41,322 nt of DNA from contig MWDQ01000035.1 in assembly GCA_002070645.1 (NCBI GenBank), forward strand, positions 1 through 41,322, read 5' to 3'. Shown piece by piece: positions 17,242 to 26,028 of the stretch. The DNA is from a candidate division TA06 bacterium ADurb.Bin131. GTDB taxonomy: Bacteria > Ratteibacteria > UBA8468 > B48-G9 > DTJG01. The notes beneath the pieces were generated by a model that did not search any database, was not told the origin of the DNA, and saw only the letters and a list, made by a program, of their open reading frames with translations. Numbering within the stretch: position 1 is the stretch's first letter; each line of letters starts with the position of its first letter. Position numbers and translations under genes: made by a program.

Positions 17242-18911
17242 AAAAAAAGACATCATGGGTTAAAGGCAACCCTGCAATTGAACATAGAATAGTACATATA
17301 GACCTGAAAGGTCCAAAAATACCAATAAAATCTTTTTACTGGTACTTAAATCTCCTTTCAAGATGGGGTATTAATGGAGTATTGGTTGAATATGAACATC
17401 GTATTCCATATCTGCCACTGCCCAATCAGTTTCCACCTTCGGACAGATATACAAAACAGGAAATAAGAGACCTTGTTGGTTATTCAAAAGATCTTGGAAT
17501 AGAATGGATCCCACTTATTCAAAGCTTTGGGCATGTTGAATATCTCTCAAGAATAAAGGGAACAAAGATATTATTTGAAGATCCTGATTATCCACAGCAA
17601 CTATGTCCATCAAAAAAACAGGTCAAACAATACCTCAAAGAACTTATCGAGATTGTTTGCGAACTCCATCCAGAAAGCAGATATATCCACGTTGGACAGG
17701 ATGAAACACATCAACTTGGTTTATGTCCACTCTGCAGAAAAAAAGTTGAAAAAATTGGAAAGATTGTTTTTTATCTTGAACACACAAATCTGGTATGGGA
17801 TTATGTCAGGTCAAATGGAAAAATACCAATGTTCTGGGCAGACATGTTTTTTACAGAAAACAGACCGGATCTTCTTAAAAAAATTGAAGAAGATGTTATC
17901 CCTGTTGTATGGCAGTATGACGATACAGGAGAAACATCCTGCTATGCACAGATTGGAGGTGTAAAGCCATCAAAGATTAATGTAAAACACCCATATAAAA
18001 TAACGCAAAGTGGCAGGTTAGTATACTTTGCAGGTCAGGGAGATTTTTTCGAAGATCTTCCAGAGAAAACCAAAAAACTTATTGGAATAAACGAAAAAAC
18101 CGGATATCCGAGGAGCTTTTCACAGATAAGAGTTGCTGCAAATTTTAATAAAAATTTATGGATAACCTGCGCTGTTTATAACTGTTCTGATATGCTCTTT
18201 ATGCCTGATTTTGTCAGGGGTGTTTTTAATCCAATATCAATGTGTAAACTTGGGAAAAAACTTGGAATTAAAGGAATTATTGCAAGTTCCTGGGCAAGGG
18301 CTCATTCTTTTGCACCAATCAGTCCTCCCTGGACACTTACCCTTTATAATCTCGCTAACTTTGCGGCTGCATCTTATAATGGAAAAACATCACAGAACCA
18401 GATTAAAGAGCGAATGGAGGAGATTGCAAAAGAGATAGGAATGCCGTATAGATTCGGGGAATTTTCTCTTGATGATATACTCTGGGTTATATCAGGTCAG
18501 GCACCTGGTCCCGGAGTATTAGGAAAGGTTCATAACCTTGAGTATATCTTGAAAATTTTGAGGACAGAAAAACTCAAAAGTATATTTGGAAAAGGACTTA
18601 TTATCAGTGTTGAAGCAGAATTATTATTTACAAAACTATTATTTCTCGAGGAAGAAGCAAGATGGTGGAATCCAGCAAAAGAAGAGATTCCATCTATACT
18701 AAAACAAGAAATTGCACAGCGATTTTCTGTTATAAAAAAAGAAATTAAAAAACTAAAAATATCTGCATTTAAATATTATACTGAGTTTGTTGGTGATGAA
18801 AAATCATTTGAACTATGGTGGAAAGGACTTTTTGAGTTTGACTTATATGTTGTAGAGGAATCTATAAAATTTCTCAATATCGGCAATACAGGGTCAGACG
18901 GGTTTTCTTAA
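17238..18911 (+). CDS. GH20-like beta-hexosaminidase family protein
   Basis: A 557-residue cytoplasmic-looking protein. HVGQDETHQLG contains the Asp155-Glu156 pair, equal to the HxGxDE motif of GH20, where Glu is the acid/base and Asp positions the substrate N-acetyl group. TIM-barrel elements precede it (IPLIQSFGHVEYL) and the substrate-side Trp blocks follow (MFWADMFF, VVWQYDD, ASSWARAHSF). No signal peptide or N-terminal GH20b domain is present, as in intracellular hexosaminidase D-like enzymes. It overlaps the preceding gene by ATGA and converges with cstA, overlapping its end by 18 bp. Confidence 0.78.
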   Translation: MKKKTSWVKGNPAIEHRIVHIDLKGPKIPIKSFYWYLNLLSRWGINGVLVEYEHRIPYLPLPNQFPPSDRYTKQEIRDLVGYSKDLGIEWIPLIQSFGHVEYLSRIKGTKILFEDPDYPQQLCPSKKQVKQYLKELIEIVCELHPESRYIHVGQDETHQLGLCPLCRKKVEKIGKIVFYLEHTNLVWDYVRSNGKIPMFWADMFFTENRPDLLKKIEEDVIPVVWQYDDTGETSCYAQIGGVKPSKINVKHPYKITQSGRLVYFAGQGDFFEDLPEKTKKLIGINEKTGYPRSFSQIRVAANFNKNLWITCAVYNCSDMLFMPDFVRGVFNPISMCKLGKKLGIKGIIASSWARAHSFAPISPPWTLTLYNLANFAAASYNGKTSQNQIKERMEEIAKEIGMPYRFGEFSLDDILWVISGQAPGPGVLGKVHNLEYILKILRTEKLKSIFGKGLIISVEAELLFTKLLFLEEEARWWNPAKEEIPSILKQEIAQRFSVIKKEIKKLKISAFKYYTEFVGDEKSFELWWKGLFEFDLYVVEESIKFLNIGNTGSDGFS

Positions 18912-20528
18912 AAATTTTAGTTTGCCAATCCCTTCGATGATAATGAAAACAGCAAGTATAACCAGGACAAAACTAATATTTCCAAGAAGTAGATGATGGC
19001 TTTTGTAAAAACCAATTCCCTGGTATAAAAGGGCTACAATTGTTATTAAAAACATTATTACTGCAGGTATAAGGGCAGATAAGGAATTTTTCTTTTTCAT
19101 CATTAAGAAACAGCCACAAACAAAAAGCGTTATTCCCGCAACAAGCTGATTTGATGCGCCAAAAACAGGCCATATCTTTTCCCATGGTCCAAAAGCAAGA
19201 TATAGAGCCGCAATCAATATAAACCCTGTAGCGATGAACCTATTTTTCAAGGGCTTTATTCTGAAAGAGGTTCCGAATAACCCCTCTGTAATATACCTTG
19301 CGACCCTGGCTGCTGTATCGAGTGTTGTAAGAACAAAACTATTAATCATTACCATTGCAATAAGTTTTCCAATTTCCTCAGAAAAAATTCTACCTGTCAT
19401 TCTTCCATATCCAGTGGCAAATGTCCCTATCCAATTACCTTTTTGCATTAAAAATGGGTAGTTTAGTTGTTGTACTGGACTATTCCAGTAAAGCCCGGCG
19501 CACACACACAAAAGGGCAATAGTCGCAAGGATACCTTCTGTTATCATTGCACCATACGCAATGTGTTTACTGAATTTTTCATCAGGAAGTTGTTTTGATG
19601 TTGTGCCGCTTGATATAAGTCCATGAAATCCGCTGATTGCTCCACAGGCGATCATTACAAACATCATTGGAATAAGTGGCCCATTTGAAGAATTAAACGA
19701 AACAAACATGGGTGCATTCATACAAGGATGTGAAATGATAACCCCGAGAAATCCAAAAAACAATCCAAAAAATAATATGAGCGAACAAAGATAATCTCTT
19801 GGTTGAAGAAGAATATTTACAGGAAGGACACTTGCGAAAAACGAGTACAAAAGCAATATTAAAATCCACACTCTGACTGAATTTTCACCAGGAATTACCA
19901 CTGGAATATGTTTGCCTGCATATAAAAAAATGGAAACAAGTATAAGGGAAAGGACTGTAGAAAGTATAAGATTTGCGTTTTTTCTATAAACAGCAAAGCC
20001 GAATAACATTGCAATAAAAAGAAGGGCAAATGATGGAATCACAATATCTGGTTCTTCAACAAAGGTTTTTGCTGTTACTGCTGCAAAAACAGCGATAACA
20101 AGTATCAGGGTAAGCCAGAGAAAAAAAGAAAACACAAGTTTACTTTTTTCACCAAGCACATTTTTTGTAACCTCTCCGATTGTTTCTCCCTGATATCTTA
20201 AACTTATAACAAGCGCAGAAAAATCGTGCACACCACCCATAAAGATTGAACCAAGAATAATCCACAACAACGCAGGACCCCAGCCCCATAAAACCGCTGC
20301 AGCAACTGGTCCAAGTATTGGACCTGCTCCTGCTATAGAAGAAAAATGATGTCCAAAGAGAACTATCCAGTGTTTTGCAGGAATATAATCTATTCCATCA
20401 TATTTCGTATGGGCAGGGGTTTTATTTTTAGAGTTAACCTCCCATAATTTTTCAATATAGCGTGCATAGAATTTATAAGCAATTGCGAAAGCAATAAAAA
20501 CAAAAATCAGGATAAATGCTGAATTCAT
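18894..20528 (-). CDS. cstA: CstA-family carbon starvation permease
   Basis: A membrane protein of 544 residues with roughly 14-16 hydrophobic segments. Conserved CstA blocks: GHHFSSIAGAGPILGPVAAA near residue 60, MGGVHDFSALVISLRYQGETIGEV, and the central SGFHGLISSGTTSKQL. E. coli CstA (peptide/pyruvate uptake under carbon starvation) is longer (about 700 residues); this is the short form. AAAAGGAGTGAAAAATG supports the start. It lies 43 bp downstream of the PL22-like gene on the same strand, probably in one operon, so it may import a product of this locus. Confidence 0.9.
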   Translation of the reverse strand: MNSAFILIFVFIAFAIAYKFYARYIEKLWEVNSKNKTPAHTKYDGIDYIPAKHWIVLFGHHFSSIAGAGPILGPVAAAVLWGWGPALLWIILGSIFMGGVHDFSALVISLRYQGETIGEVTKNVLGEKSKLVFSFFLWLTLILVIAVFAAVTAKTFVEEPDIVIPSFALLFIAMLFGFAVYRKNANLILSTVLSLILVSIFLYAGKHIPVVIPGENSVRVWILILLLYSFFASVLPVNILLQPRDYLCSLILFFGLFFGFLGVIISHPCMNAPMFVSFNSSNGPLIPMMFVMIACGAISGFHGLISSGTTSKQLPDEKFSKHIAYGAMITEGILATIALLCVCAGLYWNSPVQQLNYPFLMQKGNWIGTFATGYGRMTGRIFSEEIGKLIAMVMINSFVLTTLDTAARVARYITEGLFGTSFRIKPLKNRFIATGFILIAALYLAFGPWEKIWPVFGASNQLVAGITLFVCGCFLMMKKKNSLSALIPAVIMFLITIVALLYQGIGFYKSHHLLLGNISFVLVILAVFIIIEGIGKLKFLRKPV

Positions 20529-20571
20529 TTTTCACTCCTTTTGATGATTACATATCAAGTCAGTATACCAA

Positions 20572-21753
20572 TCAGATATCGAGATTTTTAAGAAAACCAT
20601 CAGGTATTTCTGCACAGAAAATCTGTGGAAATCCTGTACGGGTTGATACAAAAACAATATGTTTGTTGTCAGCACTCATATAAGGATGGGAATGTCCTAT
20701 TTCGTATTCAGGCCAGAAACCTTCAACCTGACAAACAAAGGCAAACTTGCCTGTTTTTATTGAACCAACCGCAATCTTTGGTGCATAGACACAGCAATCC
20801 AGCCTGTCATGTTTCCACTCCCATGCATCACAGCACCAGTAATTACCGCAGGCAGATGTTGAAACATGCCCGAAATAAAGTTCAGGAGCATGCGCAATAA
20901 CGCGTGGTTTTTCATCCCCAATACAGTATAAAAGAAGGTTTCCACATTTTTGTCCATCATCATAAGGCAGATTAACTGGTGATGATGAAAAAATAAATGC
21001 TGTCTGATTTTTTATCCATGCTTCATGACCCGAAACCTCACAGGGTATTGATGGTTTTGCAACAGGAAGTTCAACCTGCTTTAAGCCGTCTCGATTGCAC
21101 AGTACAAGGGTCACCGCAACATCTGTGTCAACCCTTTTTATTTCTCTGTCTATAAATCGATACCCACAATTTTTCTGAACAAGAACCCATTCACCTTTAA
21201 TTCTATCAAACCTCGGATGTGGATTACAGAAATCCGGTCCTTCTGCAATAATTTTTTCTTCGCCTGTCTCTGTATCAAGCACAATAACTTGATAAAAATT
21301 TTCATCAGGACATTTTTGATTTGCAATATATCTTCCATCAGGAGACACTGAACCAAGTGTGGTATAAGGGGTTTCACCTGAAAGGTTATGAATAACTTCA
21401 ACCTGGAGGGTTGAAAAACACAATCTGCGCATTTCCCACTTTCCTTTATTAAAACATGGGTAAAAGAAAAAATCTCCATATGCCTGCGCGCAGGCACCTA
21501 CCCAGTGTACATTGCTGTCTATTTCAGTAGAAATTTCATTTTTTATATCCACAACACATAGTTCCCCTGTTGCTCCAATTTTTGTTGAGCGAAATACTGC
21601 AATAAGGTTATCTTTTGAGCATGTTGGGTCTTCGCTATAGATGTTTGTTGCCATTGAAAGATTCCCTGTAAGTTGTACAACCTTTGCACCTATAATCGGA
21701 TCATCCTGCCAGAATGCTTTTTCCTTTATCCACTGCTTTTTACTTTCTTTCAT
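20572..21753 (-). CDS. Oligogalacturonate lyase-like beta-propeller (PL22-like), paralog 1
   Basis: A 393-residue protein with repeated blades such as GSVSPDGRYIANQK and MSADNKHIVFVS, like the seven-bladed PL22 oligogalacturonate lyases that cleave digalacturonate. The residues I compare with the PL22 metal site are His243 (SGHEAW), His296 (FGHVSTS) and the GHSHPY pair, His354 and His356. The position usually Gln three residues before that pair is Glu351 here, so the metal ligand set is altered and the substrate may differ. GGAGG lies before the ATG. It has its own promoter and is followed by cstA. The paralog at 38066 keeps the Gln. Confidence 0.75.
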   Translation of the reverse strand: MKESKKQWIKEKAFWQDDPIIGAKVVQLTGNLSMATNIYSEDPTCSKDNLIAVFRSTKIGATGELCVVDIKNEISTEIDSNVHWVGACAQAYGDFFFYPCFNKGKWEMRRLCFSTLQVEVIHNLSGETPYTTLGSVSPDGRYIANQKCPDENFYQVIVLDTETGEEKIIAEGPDFCNPHPRFDRIKGEWVLVQKNCGYRFIDREIKRVDTDVAVTLVLCNRDGLKQVELPVAKPSIPCEVSGHEAWIKNQTAFIFSSSPVNLPYDDGQKCGNLLLYCIGDEKPRVIAHAPELYFGHVSTSACGNYWCCDAWEWKHDRLDCCVYAPKIAVGSIKTGKFAFVCQVEGFWPEYEIGHSHPYMSADNKHIVFVSTRTGFPQIFCAEIPDGFLKNLDI

Positions 21754-21802
21754 TCAGGCCTCCATTTCAAAAAAAATAAGCATTACCAGAATTAACCCGC
21801 AT

Positions 21803-21831
21803 ATTGTACGATATTCTTTTTTTTCTTTCAA
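21803..21831 (-). promoter_or_regulatory. Predicted promoter for the PL22-like/cstA operon
   Basis: On the minus strand, TTGAAA (21826-21831) and TACAAT (21803-21808) are 17 bp apart, 49 bp upstream of the gene start at 21753. Confidence 0.55.
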
Positions 21832-21925
21832 TGCCTTCAGTAGGATGAATAACTCATTGTGGATTATTAAAAAGTACAATTTTGTTTCAACAAAATCTCC
21901 CCTGAAGCCTGAAGAAGTTGAGATA

Positions 21926-22372
21926 CATAGGTAACACCTCACTGGTCTTGGAAAAGATATCAGATATCGGTAAAATAAGGGATGACCAGGGAGCAGAAAA
22001 TGAAGGGGAGATATGCAAAGAAATTTCTGCCCGTTCCAGCAGATAGTAAGAGAGCGCAATTTATACTATCATCCAGTAAAGAATGAATTATTAAGGAAAA
22101 AACGAAAACTTGCGGAAAAGAAGAAACGGATAACAGAGTTGCAGAAAAAGGCAATTAAGGATTTATTATTTCAAATGGATACAAAGGTAATCTGGTGTAA
22201 TCCAGAAAAGAGATATATTTTCACGAAATATTTAATCCCTTGCTTACAGAGTGGCTTATAGAATATAATTTCAAAAGACCTCATGAATCATTAAAATATC
22301 AAACACCTTTTGATTTCTTTTTTCAGAACAAAAAGTGTTACCTATGTACCCTACCTGTACAGTTCTTTGACA
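21926..22372 (+). mobile_element. Internally rearranged IS element, copy B
   Basis: TACATAGGTAACAC near 21926 is the exact inverted match of the right end near 22340-22350, so both inverted ends seem present only about 450 bp apart. The right part, from 22225, reads NPLLTEWLIEYNFKRPHESL followed by KYQTPFDFFFQNKKCYLC in one frame, the C-terminus of an IS3/IS481-like transposase; the catalytic core is missing. The middle holds an ORF starting at 22013 behind AAGGGGAG that is Lys/Glu-rich (LLRKKRKLAEKKKRITELQ) and matches nothing I know. This could be captured DNA or transposase remains. The right end carries TTGACA at 22367. Confidence 0.7.
22013..22261 (+). CDS. Small Lys/Glu-rich ORF inside IS relic B, truncated
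   Basis: 82 codons with a strong ribosome-binding site (AAGGGGAG) five bases before ATG. Residues 20-55 form a charged helix likely to be a coiled coil. Its last third (after about 22215) reads the IS 3' end in the wrong frame, so the real C-terminus has been lost. It could be the start of an interrupted host gene. No family recognised. Confidence 0.3.
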   Translation: MQRNFCPFQQIVRERNLYYHPVKNELLRKKRKLAEKKKRITELQKKAIKDLLFQMDTKVIWCNPEKRYIFTKYLIPCLQSGL

Positions 22373-22395
22373 AAATGTTCTATTGGGGGTATAAA
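22367..22395 (+). promoter_or_regulatory. Consensus promoter at the end of IS relic B
   Basis: TTGACA (22367-22372) at the IS end and TATAAA (22390-22395) outside it are separated by exactly 17 bp, 38 bp before the DegT start. This is the strongest of the three hybrid promoters. Confidence 0.7.
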
Positions 22396-22432
22396 TTATA
22401 AACACAAAAATAACCAAACCTGGAGGTAGGAA

Positions 22433-23692
22433 ATGGCAAAACTTGCAATTGAAGGTGGAGAAAAGATTAACAGTATACCTTTTCCAATGTGGCCTGCTTT
22501 TTCAGAAAAAACGATTGAAAGAGCAATTGAACCACTTAAGACAGGCAAGGTTAATTACTGGACAGGTGACTATGGAACAAAGTTTGAAGAAGCATGGGCA
22601 AAATGGAATGGTGCAAAGTATGCAATCACCACGACAAATGGAACAAGTGCTCTTCATACAGCAGTATCAGCACTCGGCATTGGCCCTGGAGATGAGGTAA
22701 TCTGCACATCTTATTCATTTATCGCTTCCTCGTTTTGTATACTTCAGGCAGGCGCGCTTCCTGTTTTTGCAGATGTTGATGAATCCCATACTCTGGACCC
22801 AAGGGGTATCGAACAGCATATAAACGAGAAAACAAGGGCAATTCTCGTTGTGCATCTTTATGGTATTGTTGCTGATATGGATCCAATTCTAGCCATTGCA
22901 AAAAAACACAATCTTTTTGTTATTGAGGATTGCGCTCAGTGTTTTGGGGGGATATATAAAGGGAAAAAAACAGGAACAATCGGTGATGTTGGTTGTTTTA
23001 GCTTCTGTCAGAGTAAACATTTTACGACAGGAGGAGAAGGTGGCGCTGTTATTACAGATAACGAAAACCTTAACTGGGAATGTAAGTCATTTAGAGATCA
23101 TGGGTATGATGTTCAGCAACGACTGAAACTTCTCGAATTAGAGGCAAAACTCACATATATTCACAAAAGAGTTGGCTTTAATTACAGAATGACTGAAATG
23201 CAGTCCCTTATAGGATTAAGTGAACTGGAAAGATTCGATACATGGAATCTTTCAAATAGAAAAAGAAATGGGAAATACCTTATTAAGGCATTAAAAGATC
23301 ATCCGCTTATTCTTTATCCACCTGTTGATACAGAAGAAAGACAGAATGCATTCTGGTGGGCTCCATTTGTTCTTGATGCAGAAAAACTAAAGGTATCTGT
23401 AAAACAATTTGTTCAAGCAATGGAAGCAGAAGGGGTTCCTGTTTATGGTGTGCAGTGGCCTGAAATGTATAAAGAACAGGTATATATTGAGCAGAATGGT
23501 TTTGGAAAACTCAAGTATCCTTTCAGAGACCCAAATGCGAGAAAAATTGATTATACAAAGGTTGAATGTAAAAAAGCAAGATGGCTTTCTGAAAGAACAA
23601 TGAGTTTCTTTACACATCCTGTTTATAATGAGGACCATATGAAGCTTTATATAGATGCCTTCGAAAAGGTAGCAAAGGCATATATGAAATAA
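22433..23692 (+). CDS. DegT/DnrJ/EryC1/StrS-family PLP aminotransferase
   Basis: A 419-residue sugar aminotransferase-type protein. NGTSALHTAVSALGIGPGDEV is split over the cofactor phosphate site, EDCAQCFGG gives the PLP Asp, and FCQSKHFTTGGEGG gives the Schiff-base Lys195, so the enzyme should be active rather than a dehydratase (which has His here). Substrates are usually keto-sugars; with the Idh-like gene and aldolase that follow, it may work on an inosose or keto-sugar in catabolism. TGGAGG lies seven bases before the ATG. Its promoter is formed with the IS end. Confidence 0.87.
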   Translation: MAKLAIEGGEKINSIPFPMWPAFSEKTIERAIEPLKTGKVNYWTGDYGTKFEEAWAKWNGAKYAITTTNGTSALHTAVSALGIGPGDEVICTSYSFIASSFCILQAGALPVFADVDESHTLDPRGIEQHINEKTRAILVVHLYGIVADMDPILAIAKKHNLFVIEDCAQCFGGIYKGKKTGTIGDVGCFSFCQSKHFTTGGEGGAVITDNENLNWECKSFRDHGYDVQQRLKLLELEAKLTYIHKRVGFNYRMTEMQSLIGLSELERFDTWNLSNRKRNGKYLIKALKDHPLILYPPVDTEERQNAFWWAPFVLDAEKLKVSVKQFVQAMEAEGVPVYGVQWPEMYKEQVYIEQNGFGKLKYPFRDPNARKIDYTKVECKKARWLSERTMSFFTHPVYNEDHMKLYIDAFEKVAKAYMK

Positions 23693-23924
23693 TGCAAGGA
23701 CTGAGGTTGTCCCGGGATCCTGTATCTTTATTGGATTGCATTAGATAGTTGACTTTGCTTTTTTATACAAAGAAATATTTTTGCTATCTTATAATCATAT
23801 TTTATTAGAAGTTTTAACAAGAAAAAATCCCGGAATAGGAAACCAAATATCAGGTCTAAGGTTATACTGAAAAAAAATTATCTTTGCTTTCACTGGATTT
23901 CTATTGAATATTTCTGGGGGGATA

Positions 23925-25115
23925 ATGATAAGAATAGGAATTATTGGTACTGGCAATCGTGGCATAGCCGGTTATGGTCTTTATATCCTTAAAGAAAAAA
24001 ACGATATTGCACAAATTGTGGCAGTATCAGATCCTGATAAAAAACGTCTTAAAACAGCACAACTTGCGTTAAAAATCCCATCTAACTGCGCTTTTACTGA
24101 CACAAAAAAATTGCTCGATATGGAAAACCTCGATGCAGTTATCATCACAAGTCCGGATTATACTCACAAAGATATTGCAGTATCTGCATTTAAACGCAAC
24201 CTTGATGTTTTATGTGAAAAACCTCTTGCTCTTACTGTCAGGGATTGCGACGAGATACTTGCTGCACAAAAAAAATCAGGTAGAATTCTTTGTGTGGGCT
24301 TTGTTTTAAGATATAACAATTTTTACAGAAAAATGTATGAAATGATAAATATTGAAAAAAAAATAGGAAGGGTTGTTATGGCTGGCGCAATGGATTCTGT
24401 TTCCACTGGTTCTCAGTATTTCTTTCATGGCTGGTGGAGATTAAGAAAAAATAGTGGTGGGCTTCTTGTGCAAAAAGCAACCCATTCTGTAGATATTCTT
24501 AACTGGATTGTTAATAGTAAGCCAGAAAGGGTTTATGGAGAAGGAGGGCTTGCAGTTTTTGGCGGAAAAGAATCAAACACAAAGGTATGCTCAAAATGTT
24601 CAAAGAAGAAAAACTGTTTAGAATCTATCGTTAATAAAAAGGTATCCTGGGATTATGGTGTTGCTAATTTTACAATGGAGGTTGAAGATAAATGTGTTTT
24701 TGCAAAAGAGATTGATGTTTATGACCATGAAATTTTAACAATTAGATATCAAAACAAAGCCAGGGCATTTTTTGTTGAAAATCAATTTACACCTGATTAT
24801 AAAAGAGAATTCTGGTTTATAGGAGATAAAGGAAGGATGTATGGAATAGATCCCTACATTGTTTCTGAAAAAGATAGAAAAAAACCATATCTCGAGATTG
24901 TCTATAGACACACAAGGAAAAAGGAGGTTATTCCTGTTAAACTTGCCCCTGGTGGACATGGAGGTGGAGATCCTGCTCTTATAGAGGATTTTCTCAATTG
25001 CTGTATCTCAAGAAAAAAACCACTTGCAGATGGCGAAGCAGGCAGAGAAAGTATTGCGATATGCGCGGGTGGAGAAAAATCAATAGAAACAGGAAGAATT
25101 ATTAATATAAGGTAA
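23925..25115 (+). CDS. Gfo/Idh/MocA-family oxidoreductase with a Cys-rich insert
   Basis: NAD(P)-linked sugar oxidoreductase, 396 residues from the ATG at 23925, which follows GGGGGG; an upstream ATG at 23904 would overlap that site. Rossmann motif IGIIGTGNRGIAGYG, the EKP motif in VLCEKPLALT, and the catalytic block SGGLLVQKATHSVDILNW are intact. Near residue 215 there is an insert CSKCSKKKNCLES with three Cys spaced like a metal site (C-x2-C-x5-C), unusual for the family. The C-terminus has the GGHGGGDPALIEDF loop. The next gene starts 4 bp downstream, so it pairs with the aldolase. Confidence 0.88.
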   Translation: MIRIGIIGTGNRGIAGYGLYILKEKNDIAQIVAVSDPDKKRLKTAQLALKIPSNCAFTDTKKLLDMENLDAVIITSPDYTHKDIAVSAFKRNLDVLCEKPLALTVRDCDEILAAQKKSGRILCVGFVLRYNNFYRKMYEMINIEKKIGRVVMAGAMDSVSTGSQYFFHGWWRLRKNSGGLLVQKATHSVDILNWIVNSKPERVYGEGGLAVFGGKESNTKVCSKCSKKKNCLESIVNKKVSWDYGVANFTMEVEDKCVFAKEIDVYDHEILTIRYQNKARAFFVENQFTPDYKREFWFIGDKGRMYGIDPYIVSEKDRKKPYLEIVYRHTRKKEVIPVKLAPGGHGGGDPALIEDFLNCCISRKKPLADGEAGRESIAICAGGEKSIETGRIINIR

Positions 25116-25119
25116 AACT

Positions 25120-26028
25120 ATGAATAAGTATATGAAGATTTCAAATATTATGATACAGGCGTACAAAAAACAGGTTGCTATTCCTGCTTTTAATGCTGCC
25201 TATCTCGATATGATTAAGCCAATTTCAGATGCATTGAAAGAATATAAAACAATTGGAATAATCCAGGTTTCAAAACCTGATATTGAGAACTTTGGAGCAA
25301 AAAGTATAAAAGCGGTCTATGAAGAATATATAAAAAGTGCAGACATGATGTTTACTTTTTTACATCTTGACCATGTTCCTGTAATAGATGAAAATTTTAT
25401 GCATGTGAACTGGTTGGATATGATTGAAGAAGGAATAACTCTTGGCTTTGATTCAGTGATGATAGATGGCTCCCGGCTCAAGTTTGAAGAAAATGTTAAT
25501 ATTACGAAAACCGTTGTGCGAATTGCTCATCTGAAAGAAATCTGCGTTGAGGCAGAGATTGGCTATGTTTTTGGACATGAATCAACCGTGCCTCCACCTT
25601 ATGAAGAAATTTTTGCAAAAAAATTGGGCTTTACAAATGTTGATGAAGCCGCAAGATTTGTTCAACTTACAGGCGTTGACTGGCTTTCTGTTTCTACTGG
25701 TTCTATACACGGCGCCATATCAGGAGCAGGAAAAGATCAGAAAAAAATCAGAGCAAAACTTGATATTGAACATCTTAATAAATTAAAAGAGGCAACAAAG
25801 ATTCCGCTGGTACTTCATGGTGGAACAGGGGTTGAAATTGAATATATTAAAGCAGCAGTAAAGGCGGGTATAACAAAGATTAATATTGGGACTGAAATCA
25901 GACAGGCATATGAAAATGGAATAAAAAATTCTCAACAGTATGCCGAGAATAGCGTAAAAGAAACAATAAAAAAAATCATTGAGGATTTCGAGATAAAAGG
26001 TTCAGCAGATATACTTAACCCTGATTAA
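25120..26028 (+). CDS. Class II fructose-bisphosphate aldolase-family protein
   Basis: A zinc-dependent aldolase of 302 residues. AIPAFNAAYLDMI is the N-terminal fingerprint, HLDHVP (residues ~82-87) supplies the first metal His, EAEIGYVFG the following Glu, GSIHGA the second His, and PLVLHGGTG the third His and phosphate loop. The substrate may be a phosphorylated sugar acid, tagatose or inositol product; specificity is not decided by eye. It starts 4 bp after the oxidoreductase and its end overlaps the convergent maturase gene by 14 bp. Shine-Dalgarno is weak (AAGG). Confidence 0.85.
   Translation: MNKYMKISNIMIQAYKKQVAIPAFNAAYLDMIKPISDALKEYKTIGIIQVSKPDIENFGAKSIKAVYEEYIKSADMMFTFLHLDHVPVIDENFMHVNWLDMIEEGITLGFDSVMIDGSRLKFEENVNITKTVVRIAHLKEICVEAEIGYVFGHESTVPPPYEEIFAKKLGFTNVDEAARFVQLTGVDWLSVSTGSIHGAISGAGKDQKKIRAKLDIEHLNKLKEATKIPLVLHGGTGVEIEYIKAAVKAGITKINIGTEIRQAYENGIKNSQQYAENSVKETIKKIIEDFEIKGSADILNPD

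Noticed and set aside
23749-23795. Promoter TTGACT with TATAAT for the gene at 23925
   Set aside because: The two boxes are 35 bp apart, and no -10 lies at 16-18 bp from the TTGACT.
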